From: Candidatus Gastranaerophilales bacterium
GTDB taxonomy: Bacteria > Cyanobacteriota > Vampirovibrionia > Gastranaerophilales > Gastranaerophilaceae
DNA: 64,000 nt
Assembly: GCA_947624645.1 (NCBI GenBank)
Contig: CANQLG010000006.1
Span: 1-64,000 of the forward strand
Direction: 5' to 3'
Shown: in pieces, positions 18,487-27,201 of the stretch
Layout of the letters: every line of letters begins with the position of its first letter
Numbering within the stretch: the stretch's first letter is position 1
Position numbers and translations under genes: made by a program
The notes under the pieces: model-generated
What the model saw: only the letters and a program-made list of their open reading frames with translations
What the model was told of the DNA's origin: nothing
Database searches by the model: none

Positions 18487-18545
18487 ACAGTCTTGTTATG
18501 GAGAAAAGGAGTGAAGGAAAATAAGTAAGTAATTTGCTTATATTA
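18464..18545 (-). ncRNA. Candidate small RNA with anti-Shine-Dalgarno tract
   Basis: On the minus strand, beyond the rplT terminator, an unstructured C/U-rich segment (includes CTCCTTTTCTCC, 18499-18510) leads directly into the hairpin GGTCGC-TTT-GCGACC and eight Ts, a complete intrinsic terminator. There is no gene for it to serve. The C/U tract is complementary to GGAG-type ribosome sites. The 5' end is a guess from an AT-rich promoter-like region (ATTATATAATATAAG). On the opposite strand the same bases read as tandem ribosome-site-like GGAG motifs, so a plus-strand function is an alternative. Confidence 0.35.
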
Positions 18546-18617
18546 TATAATTTCCCTTTAAACAATTTTATATAACATTTATATATCAAAGTATATACTT
18601 TTTTAACATTAATTAAT

Positions 18618-18652
18618 AAAAAAGAGAACTTCATATTAAAGTTCTCTTTTTT
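18618..18652. terminator. rplT operon terminator
   Basis: A 14-bp perfect stem (AAAAAAGAGAACTT and its complement) with a seven-base loop and T runs on both strands, directly after rplT. Confidence 0.9.
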
Positions 18653-18671
18653 ATTTAATTTTAGGATTTTA

Positions 18672-19022
18672 TTAATTAGCAGTTTTTGCAGTTTCAACAA
18701 TAATTGAAAAAGCATCAGGTTCATTAACAGCCAAATCGGCAAGCATTTTTCTGTTTACAGTTACATTTGATTTTTTAAGTGCATTCATAAATTTAGAATA
18801 GCTTAAACCATGTTGTCTTACTGCAGCATTGATTCTAACAATCCAAAGGCGGCGCATATTTCTTTTTAAATGACGTCTGTCTCTGTATTGATATTTTAAC
18901 TTTTTCATTACGGCAGTATTAGCAACCTTAAAAATTCTGCTTCTTGCGCCTTTAAAGCCTTTAGCTAATTTTAATATTTTCTTATGTCTTTTTCTTAAGA
19001 CGTTACCACGTTTAACTCTCAT
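18672..19022 (-). CDS. rplT: 50S ribosomal protein L20
   Basis: The 116-residue basic protein matches L20 ([49 protein letters not shown]). It binds 23S rRNA early in 50S assembly and in several bacteria represses its own operon. It is the last gene of infC-rpmI-rplT. Confidence 0.98.
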   Translation of the reverse strand: MRVKRGNVLRKRHKKILKLAKGFKGARSRIFKVANTAVMKKLKYQYRDRRHLKRNMRRLWIVRINAAVRQHGLSYSKFMNALKKSNVTVNRKMLADLAVNEPDAFSIIVETAKTAN

Positions 19023-19050
19023 ATTTTTGTTCCTTTCTTCTTAAAACCGA

Positions 19051-19257
19051 TTACCTGCACTTCGCATAAGGAAGTTCTTTTAACACGAGGTTTCTGTGTG
19101 TAGCAGAAACTTCAACCATAGAAGAAAGTCTTCTTTTTCTTGAAGCACTTTTGTGCTGGAGCAAGTGACCTTTACCTGCTTGTCTTCTTAAAATTTTTCC
19201 GCCGGCAGTAATTTTATACCTTTTAGCGCCGCTGCGGTGCGTTTTCATTTTAGGCAT
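19051..19257 (-). CDS. rpmI: 50S ribosomal protein L35
   Basis: The 68-residue product is typical L35: MPKMKTHRSGAKRYKITAGG at the N-terminus, then KGHLLQHKSASRKRRL. An AAAAAGGAG site precedes the ATG. It sits between infC and rplT, the conserved order. Confidence 0.97.
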   Translation of the reverse strand: MPKMKTHRSGAKRYKITAGGKILRRQAGKGHLLQHKSASRKRRLSSMVEVSATHRNLVLKELPYAKCR

Positions 19258-19287
19258 AGTTTTTCTCCTTTTTTATTGACTTATCTG

Positions 19288-19323
19288 GGTCGATTATGCG
19301 ACATGCCTCCGCATTCTCGGACC
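19288..19323 (-). promoter_or_regulatory. Two-tier hairpin in the infC-rpmI leader
   Basis: On the transcript GGTC pairs with GACC and, inside it, ATGCG with CGCAT, separated by an internal loop. It lies 30 bases before the rpmI ATG. An L20 or other ribosomal-protein control site is possible by analogy with operon autoregulation; the sequence does not prove it. Confidence 0.4.
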
Positions 19324-19367
19324 ACATCTATTATTTTAAAACAAACATGTTTTCTTGCAAGTATTAA

Positions 19368-19889
19368 TTAAGGAGCTAAAATTGTAACAACATTTCTTCC
19401 GTCCATTGAAGGTTTTTTCTCAACTGTCATTTTTTCTCCTTCTAAGTCCGCAAGAAATCTGTTAGCTAAGTCATAAGCCAAATGGCTGTGCTGCATTTCT
19501 CTGCCTCTCAGCATTACAACTACTTTAACCTTATTACCTTTAGCAATAAACTTTTTTATACTGTTAATTTTGACATTATAGTCATTAACATCAATTTTAT
19601 ATCTAACTTTTACTTCTTTAATTTCAACAGTGTGTTGTTTTTTCTTAGACTCTTTAGCCCGTTTTTCAATTTCGTATTTATATTTACCGTAATCTAAAAT
19701 TTTTGCGACCGGAGGTTCTTGGTTCGGAGAAACAATAACTAAATCTAATCCTCTTTCATCTGCCATTAAGAGTGCTTTTGATGTAGCAACTACTCCGTGA
19801 TTTGTGCCTTCATCATCTATTAACCTAACTTCTCTTGCTCTGATATTATTATTTAATAAGGCGTTAGGCTGGTTATTATCTCTGCTAAT
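19368..19889 (-). CDS. infC: Translation initiation factor IF-3, AUU start
   Basis: The protein is 173 residues: after the start come SRDNNQPN, then the N-domain NNNIRAREVRLIDDEG, then GLDLVIVSPNQEPPVAKILDYGKY, the C-domain and the ending MDGRNVVTILAP. No ATG, GTG or TTG gives a full N-domain; ATT at 19889 does, and it sits eight bases after AGGAGG. AUU initiation of infC is known elsewhere, where IF-3 discriminates against its own start to autoregulate. An internal ATG at 19766 would delete most of the N-domain. The promoter lies at 19920-19949. Confidence 0.95.
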   Translation of the reverse strand: MSRDNNQPNALLNNNIRAREVRLIDDEGTNHGVVATSKALLMADERGLDLVIVSPNQEPPVAKILDYGKYKYEIEKRAKESKKKQHTVEIKEVKVRYKIDVNDYNVKINSIKKFIAKGNKVKVVVMLRGREMQHSHLAYDLANRFLADLEGEKMTVEKKPSMDGRNVVTILAP

Positions 19890-19919
19890 TTTTCTGTCCT
19901 CCTATTTTGTAATGCTATC

Positions 19920-19949
19920 ATTGTATCAGATAAGGTTCAAATTTGTAAA
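19920..19949 (-). promoter_or_regulatory. infC operon promoter
   Basis: On the minus strand TTTACA (19949-19944) and TACAAT (19925-19920) are 18 bases apart. The predicted leader to the AUU start is only about 25 bases. Confidence 0.65.
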
Positions 19950-20019
19950 TAGCTTATAATTTAAATTTTTTAATAAATTATAAAAAATGTATTGCTTTTT
20001 TATCATGTTTTATATAAAT

Positions 20020-20190
20020 TATAATCACAACCGTAGACAGTCGGGGGTGGGGCGTGAAGCTTGATAAGTAAAGACCCGTTGAGTTTTAACGTACTGAACA
20101 TAGAAAGTAAATGCCGTCGGATATAAAACGATTAAACACCTTAAAATAATAACCCGGCCGAGGAAAACAAAATTTTAAATAAGTCAATTT
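20020..20190 (+). ncRNA. L10 (rplJ) leader
   Basis: After a TATAAT at 20020-20025 the leader contains ACCGTAGACAG, a G-rich arm (TCGGGGGTGGGG) and, about 120 bases later, GGCCGAGGAAAA. These are the signatures of the ribosomal L10 leader that L10-(L12)4 binds to repress rplJL. The insertion between the arms, including CCCGTTGAG, is longer than in the Firmicute form. Confidence 0.7.
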
Positions 20191-20220
20191 ACAGGATTGG
20201 TTTTTATAATTATTGTTGAG

Positions 20221-20248
20221 GATTTACGGTTAAGCGTAAATCTTTTTT
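20221..20248 (+). terminator. rplJ attenuator terminator
   Basis: GATTTACG (20221-20228) pairs with CGTAAATC (20235-20242), followed by six Ts, 58 bases before the rplJ ATG. The 3' arm can instead pair as GCGTAAA (20234-20240) with TTTACGC (20250-20256), making a competing hairpin. This is the expected arrangement for transcription attenuation. Confidence 0.8.
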
Positions 20249-20306
20249 GTTTACGCACCGGCGAAAGCCAAAATAGGTCGATAAATACAAAAACAAGGAG
20301 CACAAA

Positions 20307-20831
20307 ATGTCAACAAAAGCCTTTAAACAAGAAAAAGTTGAAGCAATGAAAGAAAATTTTGCCAAGGCTAAAGTTGCAGTTGTTACTGAATATAGAGGTT
20401 TAACCGTAGAAGAAATAACAAATCTTCGCCGTAAACTCCAAAAAGAACACAGTGACTACATGGTAACTAAAAATACCTTAGCAAAACTTGCATCAAAAGG
20501 AACTCCGTTTGAAGTTCTTGCAGAAACATTAAAAGGACCTGTTGCTATTGCGTTTGGGTTCCAAGATGAAGTTGCACCCGCAAAAATTTTAACAAAATTC
20601 ATAAAAGATGTTAAAAAAGGTGAAATAATAGCTGCAGCTTTAGACGGAAAACTATTAAGCGCAAAAGAAACACAAGTTCTTGCAGATCTTCCTTCAAAAG
20701 AAGAACTTTATGCAAAAATGCTTGGCAGCATAAATTCGCCTGCATCAGGTATCGTTGGTGCTGTTAACGCAGTAATGAGCAGCTTAGTCAGAGCTATGGA
20801 TCAAGTTGCAAAACAAAAAGCAAATGTATAG
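20307..20831 (+). CDS. rplJ: 50S ribosomal protein L10
   Basis: The 174-residue protein matches L10 (N-terminal [20 protein letters not shown], then [12 protein letters not shown]). It forms the base of the L7/L12 stalk and, complexed with L12, represses this operon through the leader. AAGGAGCAC precedes ATG. rplK and rplA are not upstream here; infC is divergent. Confidence 0.97.
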   Translation: MSTKAFKQEKVEAMKENFAKAKVAVVTEYRGLTVEEITNLRRKLQKEHSDYMVTKNTLAKLASKGTPFEVLAETLKGPVAIAFGFQDEVAPAKILTKFIKDVKKGEIIAAALDGKLLSAKETQVLADLPSKEELYAKMLGSINSPASGIVGAVNAVMSSLVRAMDQVAKQKANV

Positions 20832-20857
20832 TTAAAAAAATTAAAAGGAGAAATAAA

Positions 20858-21235
20858 ATGAGCGTAGAATCAATTTTAGAATCAATTGAAAAATTAACAT
20901 TAATCGAAGCAGCTGAATTAGTAAAAGCAATGGAAGAAAAATTCGGCGTATCTGCAGCAGCTCCTGTTGCAGTAGCAGCAGTAGCAGCACCGGCAGCAGG
21001 TGCTGAAGCAGCAGCTGAAGAAGCTTCTGAAGTAACAGTAGTATTAGCATCAGCAGGTGCTAACAAAATCGCTGTTCTTAAAGAAGTTAGAGCTATCACA
21101 GGCTTAGGCTTAAAAGAAGCTAAAGATTTAGTAGACGGAGCACCGAAACCATTAAAAGAAGGTGTTAAGAAAGAAGAAGCTGAAGCTATGAAGAAACAGC
21201 TTGAAGCAGCAGGCGCTACGGTTGAATTGAAATAG
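20858..21235 (+). CDS. rplL: 50S ribosomal protein L7/L12
   Basis: The 125-residue product has the helical N-terminal dimer domain, an Ala-rich hinge (about 37-58) and the C-terminal domain [20 protein letters not shown] that contacts translation GTPases. AAAAGGAG precedes ATG. It shares the leader-controlled transcript with rplJ and ends before a strong terminator. Confidence 0.98.
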   Translation: MSVESILESIEKLTLIEAAELVKAMEEKFGVSAAAPVAVAAVAAPAAGAEAAAEEASEVTVVLASAGANKIAVLKEVRAITGLGLKEAKDLVDGAPKPLKEGVKKEEAEAMKKQLEAAGATVELK

Positions 21236-21301
21236 CGGTTTTTGTGTAAGGCAAAGTCGAACGAGTCCGAGGGAGCAACAACCCGACCGAGTGTAAAAAA
21301 T

Positions 21302-21333
21302 AAAAAAGAGATTGCATTTGCAATCTCTTTTTT
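21302..21333 (+). terminator. rplJL terminator
   Basis: A 14-bp perfect stem (21302-21315 with 21320-21333) around ATTT, ending in a T run. Confidence 0.93.
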
Positions 21334-21448
21334 ATTACCGTTTAGACCTAGTTCTTTTTCTTGTTTATAACTATACCTTTAAGTAATATTCAAATCTTTA
21401 TGACTATTTAATACTTATGTCGGTACTAAGTTATAACGGAGAAGAAAA

Positions 21449-22009
21449 ATGAAAAAACTATACGTGTTGATTTTATCTGTATTGTGCTTGTGTGCATCAA
21501 GTGCTTTAGCAAACAGCCCTTGTGACAGTGAAATGAAGTCTTGGGGCTGGCATCCATGGAAAATGGCAAATAAATCCAATTGTCAAAAACCTTGTAAAAA
21601 GGCTTGTTCAATACCTTGCCAAACACCGGCACCTTGTGAATCTCAATGTCCGCAAACATATACTAATCCTTGCGCCGTCGATGGATTTTTATGCACAAAT
21701 AAAGACATGAATTGCCTATTCAGGCAAATGAATATAAGTGAAACTCAAAGATGTACTGCTATGAAAATTCAAGATAAATATGAGCAGGAAGTAATGAGCC
21801 TTAATGAAAGAATTGAATGTGAAGAGAACAATATTAATTCTTTAAAAAGAAATTGTGCAAAACGTTCTCAATTAAGAAAACAAAACAGAGTAATTAAAGA
21901 CTTAAAGAAAAAAAGAAAAGAAATTTGCAAGTGTTATGAAAAACAATTTAAGGCAATTCTTTCGCAGCCGCAAATTAAAGAATACAATAAATATAAAAAA
22001 TCCAAATAA
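21449..22009 (+). CDS. Secreted Cys-rich CpxP/Spy-like helical protein
   Basis: The 186-residue protein has a signal peptide (MKKLYVLILSVLCLCASSALA), a Cys/Pro-rich segment (about 22-75, with PCKKACSIPCQTPAPCESQC) and a long charged helical region with coiled-coil character. ISETQR near 95 and LSQPQIKEY near 171 resemble the paired LTxxQ-type motifs of periplasmic CpxP/Spy chaperones. The cysteines may form disulfides or bind metal. A periplasmic chaperone or stress sensor is inferred only. It has its own terminator. Confidence 0.65.
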   Translation: MKKLYVLILSVLCLCASSALANSPCDSEMKSWGWHPWKMANKSNCQKPCKKACSIPCQTPAPCESQCPQTYTNPCAVDGFLCTNKDMNCLFRQMNISETQRCTAMKIQDKYEQEVMSLNERIECEENNINSLKRNCAKRSQLRKQNRVIKDLKKKRKEICKCYEKQFKAILSQPQIKEYNKYKKSK

Positions 22010-22010
22010 A

Positions 22011-22034
22011 AGAGCTCTAATGAGCTCTTTTTTT
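22011..22034 (+). terminator. Terminator of the Cys-rich gene
   Basis: AGAGCTC-TAAT-GAGCTCT followed by Ts, directly after the stop codon. Confidence 0.88.
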
Positions 22035-22120
22035 AAATACTTCAAACAAAGGGTTTACTTTCATTAAAACATTATTAATATATTAATACGGAAGCAGTGT
22101 AAATAAAAAGGAGTTATCGT

Positions 22121-22687
22121 ATGGGTATATTAAACGGGCAATCACTTCTTGCAAGTGCAATGGCTGGATTAACAAATACATATTCAACGCTGATGAGTGC
22201 TCACAGTTCTTCGGGTAAAGGGCTTACTTTAGATGATTTGTCAAATGTTTCAGGTAATACTTTAATGACTTTAGGCTCCAATTATACGTTTTTACAATAC
22301 TTGACAACTAATTTTGCCGCTTTGGATAAAGACGGTGACGGTGAAATTACGGGTAATGACCTTAATAATTTAATGAATACAATGCAGTCAAAAGGTTTAA
22401 CTTATAATGAAATTCAATCTCTATGCGCAAGCGGTAATAGTGATAACTCTTTATTATCAACGGTATTAGCTTATTTTAATAAGATTGATGCTAATGGAGA
22501 CGGAAGAGTGACAAGTGATGAAATAACTAAATTCAGCTATGATTGTCAAAGAAATGAAGTTGAAGCTAAGTATAAATCTTACAGAGCCTCAACTGCAAGC
22601 CTTTATTATAATGAAGGAGTTGAAGATGATACTTCAAGCATATTGGATGAGCTTCGTCCGAACTTAAATTCAACTTCAAATTCTTAA
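22121..22687 (+). CDS. EF-hand calcium-binding protein
   Basis: The 188-residue protein contains two canonical EF-hand loops: DKDGDGEITGND at 69-80 and DANGDGRVTSDE at 123-134, each with acidic residues at positions 1, 3, 5 and 12 of the loop (Asn at one) and flanking helices. No signal peptide is obvious; the N-terminus is Ser/Ala-rich. It should bind calcium; the partner is unknown. AAAAGGAG precedes ATG and a strong terminator follows, so it is monocistronic. Confidence 0.85.
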   Translation: MGILNGQSLLASAMAGLTNTYSTLMSAHSSSGKGLTLDDLSNVSGNTLMTLGSNYTFLQYLTTNFAALDKDGDGEITGNDLNNLMNTMQSKGLTYNEIQSLCASGNSDNSLLSTVLAYFNKIDANGDGRVTSDEITKFSYDCQRNEVEAKYKSYRASTASLYYNEGVEDDTSSILDELRPNLNSTSNS

Positions 22688-22704
22688 AAAAAATAAGCAA
22701 CCCC

Positions 22705-22734
22705 AAAAAGGCTTGAAGTACTTCAAGCCTTTTT
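22705..22734 (+). terminator. Terminator of the EF-hand gene
   Basis: AAAAAGGCTTGAAG pairs perfectly with the copy at 22721-22734, followed by T-rich sequence. Confidence 0.92.
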
Positions 22735-22788
22735 ATTTATTTTGGTTAACTTTTTTGATATTCAGCTAAATAAGTTTATTATTAATAT

Positions 22789-24822
22789 ATGATACGGAAG
22801 CTGTTTATAATAATTTTTATATATATAATAATGGCAATAATACCGCAAAATTGGTGTATTGCCGCAGAACCGTTGAAAATTAACAGTATTAATTTTGATA
22901 ATTCCGATTCTATAATATTTTTAGGTACATCAGGCAGTCAAGAACCTGCTGATATTAATATTACAAAAAGTATATTAACAGAGCCCGACAGGGTATTTTT
23001 TGATATAAATAATGCTGTTTTAACGTTTCCCAATAAGACATTTGAATTAAAAAACAGCAGATTAAAGCAACTCAGAATTGCTCAAAACTCAACCAATCCG
23101 AGTGTTGTAAGGATAGTGATTTTAAACTCTCCGAATTATGACACTTCCCAAATAAAAATTTTAAAAATAAAAAATAATATAATATTAAAATTGAGTAATG
23201 AAATACCGTTACAACAGTATCTTACGCAAATATACAGGGAGACAAAAGGCAGTGCTGCGGAATTTTATGATAAAGCGGTGGTAATTCCCGAAGAAAAGCA
23301 GACTCAAGAAAGCGATGAAATATTTAATAAGGTTCAGCAGGCATTCAAAGAAGATTCACAAGAGCTTGTAAGACCGAATATTGAACAAAAACAAGCAAGA
23401 TTAAAGTCTCGTTTCTTTCTTGATAAGGCTTCTCCTCGTAATGGCAGTTTGTTATTATCGGGTATAGGTGTTGTTAATGTTGAAAAACCGTTTATATTAA
23501 CGGAGCCCTCAAGAGTTATTTTTGATTTGCCTAATACAATTGTATTACAAGAACTTAGGGATAAAGAAATCAGGTTATCTGAAACGGTAACTGCTAAAAT
23601 AGGTCAATTTGAACCGTCTAAAGCAAGGATTGTTATTAAAACAGAAAGACCTGAAGCATATAAAAGTATTTATTCTTCTAACTTGCAGACATTGTTAATT
23701 ACAGGTTCAAATAGTATTTCTGGAGTAAACGTTACTTCAATCAAAAGTGAACTTGCATATTTTAAAGAGCAAAGTGTAAATTCCACAACAGATGTAATTA
23801 ATATTATTTTTTCTAACCCTATTATTTTTTCAATCAAAAGAGAGAATAACAAAGTTCATCTTATATTGTATAATTTAATAAATTTTAATACGGAATCTTT
23901 TAACAAGGTAGCTGCGACAAATAAGACAGGGTTTGAATCAGGGCAAATCAGCACAAATATTTACAGAATAAGTTTTCCGTTAGAAGAAGGCACTCTTTTT
24001 GATTGTTATGAAACATTAAATGCATCTCAATTAAGATTTGTCTTTACAAAACCGAAGCCGATTGAGGCTCAAACCCAGACTTCAGGTACTCAAAAACTTA
24101 TTGAACAGACACAAAATCAAGCAAGACCATATCCGTCACCCACAGTTCAACCCAAGATTCCGAATCAAAAACCGCAGAAGATTGAAAGTCCTTTTGCCAA
24201 TTTAATGGAGCGTCAAGCAAACAGGCAAAAATACAATACTGCAAAGAACCAGACAAAATCTAAAAAAACAGCTGCCAAAAGAATTAAGAATAAAGTTATT
24301 GTAATAGACCCCGGACATGGCGGCAATGATCAGGGTGCTTCACGTGGAAGTTTGTTGGAAAAAGATTTAACTCTTGATATTGCGTTAAAAGTCAGAGAAT
24401 GTTTAAGAGAAAAAGGGTTTACAAACATAATTATGACAAGAGCTTCTGATAAAACTCTTACACTTGATGATAGAGTTACTATTGCAAATAATAATAAAGC
24501 GGATATTTTTGTGAGTATCCATATAAATGCGAGTGTCAAATCGGAAATTCATGGGATTGAAACGCACTATTATACTGATAACGGATATAATGTTGCAAAG
24601 GTTATTCATAAAGAACTGATGGAAAAAGTATCGGCTACGGACAGAGGCTTGTTTAAGTCTAAATTTTATGTTATAAACCACACAGAAGCTCCTGCCGTTC
24701 TTTTAGAGTTGGGATTCATTTCTAATGAACAGGAAAAGAATGCACTTAATTCCGATAAACGTCAAAGAGCTTCAGCACAAGCGATAGCAGATGGTATATT
24801 ACAGTATTTATCGGAGCATTAA
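22789..24822 (+). CDS. AMIN-domain N-acetylmuramoyl-L-alanine amidase
   Basis: The 677-residue exported enzyme has a signal peptide or anchor (residues 1-25), two AMIN-like beta regions (about 30-140 and 205-300), further beta-rich sequence, a Pro/Gln/Lys linker (about 425-500) and a C-terminal Amidase_3 domain (about 503-675). Zinc and catalytic residues are visible in DPGHGG, LLEKDL, SIHINA and LLELGFIS. It cleaves peptide stems from muramic acid, probably in cell separation; AMIN domains target the septum or peptidoglycan. murI follows after one base, giving a wall-metabolism operon. Confidence 0.92.
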   Translation: MIRKLFIIIFIYIIMAIIPQNWCIAAEPLKINSINFDNSDSIIFLGTSGSQEPADINITKSILTEPDRVFFDINNAVLTFPNKTFELKNSRLKQLRIAQNSTNPSVVRIVILNSPNYDTSQIKILKIKNNIILKLSNEIPLQQYLTQIYRETKGSAAEFYDKAVVIPEEKQTQESDEIFNKVQQAFKEDSQELVRPNIEQKQARLKSRFFLDKASPRNGSLLLSGIGVVNVEKPFILTEPSRVIFDLPNTIVLQELRDKEIRLSETVTAKIGQFEPSKARIVIKTERPEAYKSIYSSNLQTLLITGSNSISGVNVTSIKSELAYFKEQSVNSTTDVINIIFSNPIIFSIKRENNKVHLILYNLINFNTESFNKVAATNKTGFESGQISTNIYRISFPLEEGTLFDCYETLNASQLRFVFTKPKPIEAQTQTSGTQKLIEQTQNQARPYPSPTVQPKIPNQKPQKIESPFANLMERQANRQKYNTAKNQTKSKKTAAKRIKNKVIVIDPGHGGNDQGASRGSLLEKDLTLDIALKVRECLREKGFTNIIMTRASDKTLTLDDRVTIANNNKADIFVSIHINASVKSEIHGIETHYYTDNGYNVAKVIHKELMEKVSATDRGLFKSKFYVINHTEAPAVLLELGFISNEQEKNALNSDKRQRASAQAIADGILQYLSEH

Positions 24823-24823
24823 A

Positions 24824-25630
24824 ATGAATAATTATCCAATAGGTATATTTGATTCGGGAGTAGGAGGTTTGAGCGTTTTTGCCGAACTGATTAAGCTGAT
24901 GCCTGATGAGTACTACATTTATTTTGGTGATACATTAAATTTACCTTATGGGAATAAGTCAAAAGAAGAACTACTCAGAATTACATCGGATGTTTTTAAT
25001 TTTTTTGAATCAAAAAATGTTAAAGCTGTTGTAATGGCTTGTAATACAACTTCTGCAATTACTTATGATGTATTAAAAGATAAATATAAATTTAAAATAT
25101 ATCCGATAGTACAGAGAGCTGTAAAGCGGATTGTGCTTGAAAATTATAATCGTATAGGAGTATTTGCTACACAAGCTACAATAAATTCTCATTCTTACAG
25201 CAAAGAAATTAAAAAATATAAGCCTGATGCTCAAATTTTTGAAACGGCTTGTCCCGCTTGGGTTAATATTGTTGAAAACAGACTTCAAAATGAACCTGAA
25301 AGTATTCAAAATATAAAAACGCAGCTTTCCGATATGTTAAAAAATGATGTTGAAAAAATTATTTTAGGCTGCACTCATTACCCTTATTTATTGGAAAATC
25401 TTAAAAAATTTGCACCAGAAAATTTATTTATTAATCCTGCCAAATGTTTTGCACAGGATATATTTCAGGATTTAAAACAAAATAATATGCTTACTGATAA
25501 TCTTTCAAAAAAACGTGAATTTTATGTAAGTGCTTTGCCTGATAAATTTAAGGAAGCTTCAAAGCTGTTTTATGAGGTTAATAATGCACAAGAGATATCT
25601 ATTTCAAAGAGTTTAATAAATAAGATTTAA
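24824..25630 (+). CDS. murI: Glutamate racemase
   Basis: The 268-residue cytoplasmic enzyme supplies D-glutamate for peptidoglycan. GIFDSGVGGLSV carries the N-terminal catalytic Asp region; the two catalytic cysteines are Cys73 (MACNTTSA) and Cys183 (GCTHYPYL). I use ATG 24824, one base after the amidase stop, with GGAG seven bases upstream inside the amidase gene; the upstream frame extension has no support. Translation is probably coupled. Confidence 0.96.
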   Translation: MNNYPIGIFDSGVGGLSVFAELIKLMPDEYYIYFGDTLNLPYGNKSKEELLRITSDVFNFFESKNVKAVVMACNTTSAITYDVLKDKYKFKIYPIVQRAVKRIVLENYNRIGVFATQATINSHSYSKEIKKYKPDAQIFETACPAWVNIVENRLQNEPESIQNIKTQLSDMLKNDVEKIILGCTHYPYLLENLKKFAPENLFINPAKCFAQDIFQDLKQNNMLTDNLSKKREFYVSALPDKFKEASKLFYEVNNAQEISISKSLINKI

Positions 25631-25712
25631 ATTTAATAAATAAATAAAAATAATATAAGTAAAACTTTAAAGAGGGATTTGATTTTTAATAAAATATTAT
25701 TAAATAAATAAT

Positions 25713-26213
25713 ATGAGAAAGATATTATTTATTATATTCAGTGTAGTGTGTATGTGTATTTTACCGAGTTTTGCTCAGGTAATAGAGGGGAATATAAGTA
25801 TGTCCGATCAAGTACCGAATGAATTTTTCGGAGATTGGCGAGTTACCTCTATTTGTACGAAATCAACGAATAAAGAGTATTTTGATGCCAAAAGCGTTGA
25901 TATTTGGACGTTAACAAGGCGTGGAGATGTAATTACTTTAGCTAACCCGTTATCAGGTGCAAGAGCTGATGTAATGGTTAATGATGTTAAAGGTAAGACC
26001 GTAAAATTTGAAAAAAGAACATCATATCCTGATGAAGATTCACTGGAAACGCCGATTTTAACTATAAATGGTGACAATTTTACGGGAGTTGATAAAATAA
26101 GTATAAAAACGTATAAAGACGGGAAACTTATTAAAGAAGATTACGTCGAATATCAGGTAAGAGGCACAAAACTTTCGGGTGATCCCATAACGGGGATACT
26201 TGGGATATACTGA
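25713..26213 (+). CDS. Secreted hypothetical protein
   Basis: The 166-residue product has a signal peptide (MRKILFIIFSVVCMCILPSFA) and a mature beta-rich domain (FFGDWRVTSICTKSTNKEYFD, then WTLTRRGDVITLANPLSG) that looks lipocalin- or META-like in pattern. I do not recognise a family. It overlaps no gene once trxB is started at its ATG. Expect a periplasmic or outer-membrane location. Confidence 0.6.
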   Translation: MRKILFIIFSVVCMCILPSFAQVIEGNISMSDQVPNEFFGDWRVTSICTKSTNKEYFDAKSVDIWTLTRRGDVITLANPLSGARADVMVNDVKGKTVKFEKRTSYPDEDSLETPILTINGDNFTGVDKISIKTYKDGKLIKEDYVEYQVRGTKLSGDPITGILGIY

Positions 26214-26235
26214 TATAAGTTTGGGGAGAGTTAAA

Positions 26236-27183
26236 ATGGCAGATAAAGAAATATTGGATTATGATACCGTAATACTTGGTTCCGGACCGGCCGGATTTTC
26301 GGCAGGAATATACAGTGCAAGAGGGAACTTAAAAACGGCAATACTTGATATTGGTATGTTTGGCGGTCAGCCGTCAAATTATCTTGAAATAGAAAACTAT
26401 CCTGCTTTTCCGTTAATCGGCGGATATGAATTAATGGAAAAATTTGAACAACATGCTGACAAATTCGGGGTTGAAAAATTTTCTTGTGTTGATATCAACC
26501 GGATTAATTTAAAAGGAGAAATTAAGGAAATTGAAACTGATAATACTATTTTTAAATCAAAAACGGTAATAATAGCGACAGGTGCTCAGGCTAAAAAGCT
26601 CAATATCAAGGGTGAAGAAGAATTTAAAAGCAGGGGAGTAAGCTATTGTGCGGTATGTGACGGAGCTTTTTACAAGGATAAAACCGTAGCCGTAATAGGC
26701 GGAGGAAACAGTGCGCTTGAAGAGGCGGTATATTTAACAAAATTTGCCAAAAAGGTTTATGTTATACACAGACGTGACACTTTCAGGGCGGATAAGATTA
26801 TATGTTCAAGAGCTTGCGGAAATAAAAAAATAGAATTTATAATGTGCAGTCAACCTGTTGAAATTCAAGGTTCTGAATGTGTGGAAAAGCTTATTATAAA
26901 AAATCTTAACACTAATGAAATTAAAGAATTATGTTTGGACGGGGTGTTTCCATATATCGGTTATAGTCCTAATACTGAAAAATTTAACGGTCAATTAACT
27001 CAAAATAAAGATGGTTTTATAGAAACGGACATCAATATGCAAACCTCGCAAATGGGGGTATTTGCGGCAGGTGATGTAAGAAATACACCGTTAAGGCAGG
27101 TTATTACCGCAGCTGCGGATGGTGCAATTGCTGCAAACAGTGCCGTTAAATATATTGAAAGCTTAACACCCGCAATTGTATAA
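26236..27183 (+). CDS. trxB: Thioredoxin reductase
   Basis: The 315-residue FAD/NADPH enzyme has an FAD loop (LGSGPAGFSAG), the redox pair CAVC at 138-141, an NADPH loop (GGGNSALEEA) and the C-terminal FAAGDVR FAD motif. It reduces thioredoxin in the cytoplasm. I start at ATG 26236, preceded by GGGGAGAG; the open frame extends 12 codons upstream but overlaps the previous gene. Confidence 0.95.
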   Translation: MADKEILDYDTVILGSGPAGFSAGIYSARGNLKTAILDIGMFGGQPSNYLEIENYPAFPLIGGYELMEKFEQHADKFGVEKFSCVDINRINLKGEIKEIETDNTIFKSKTVIIATGAQAKKLNIKGEEEFKSRGVSYCAVCDGAFYKDKTVAVIGGGNSALEEAVYLTKFAKKVYVIHRRDTFRADKIICSRACGNKKIEFIMCSQPVEIQGSECVEKLIIKNLNTNEIKELCLDGVFPYIGYSPNTEKFNGQLTQNKDGFIETDINMQTSQMGVFAAGDVRNTPLRQVITAAADGAIAANSAVKYIESLTPAIV

Positions 27184-27201
27184 TTATGTTATTATACAGT
27201 T

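Noticed and set aside
18452-18742. Minus-strand frame overlapping rplT and its terminators
   Set aside because: It crosses two strong terminators and overlaps a certain gene in another frame.
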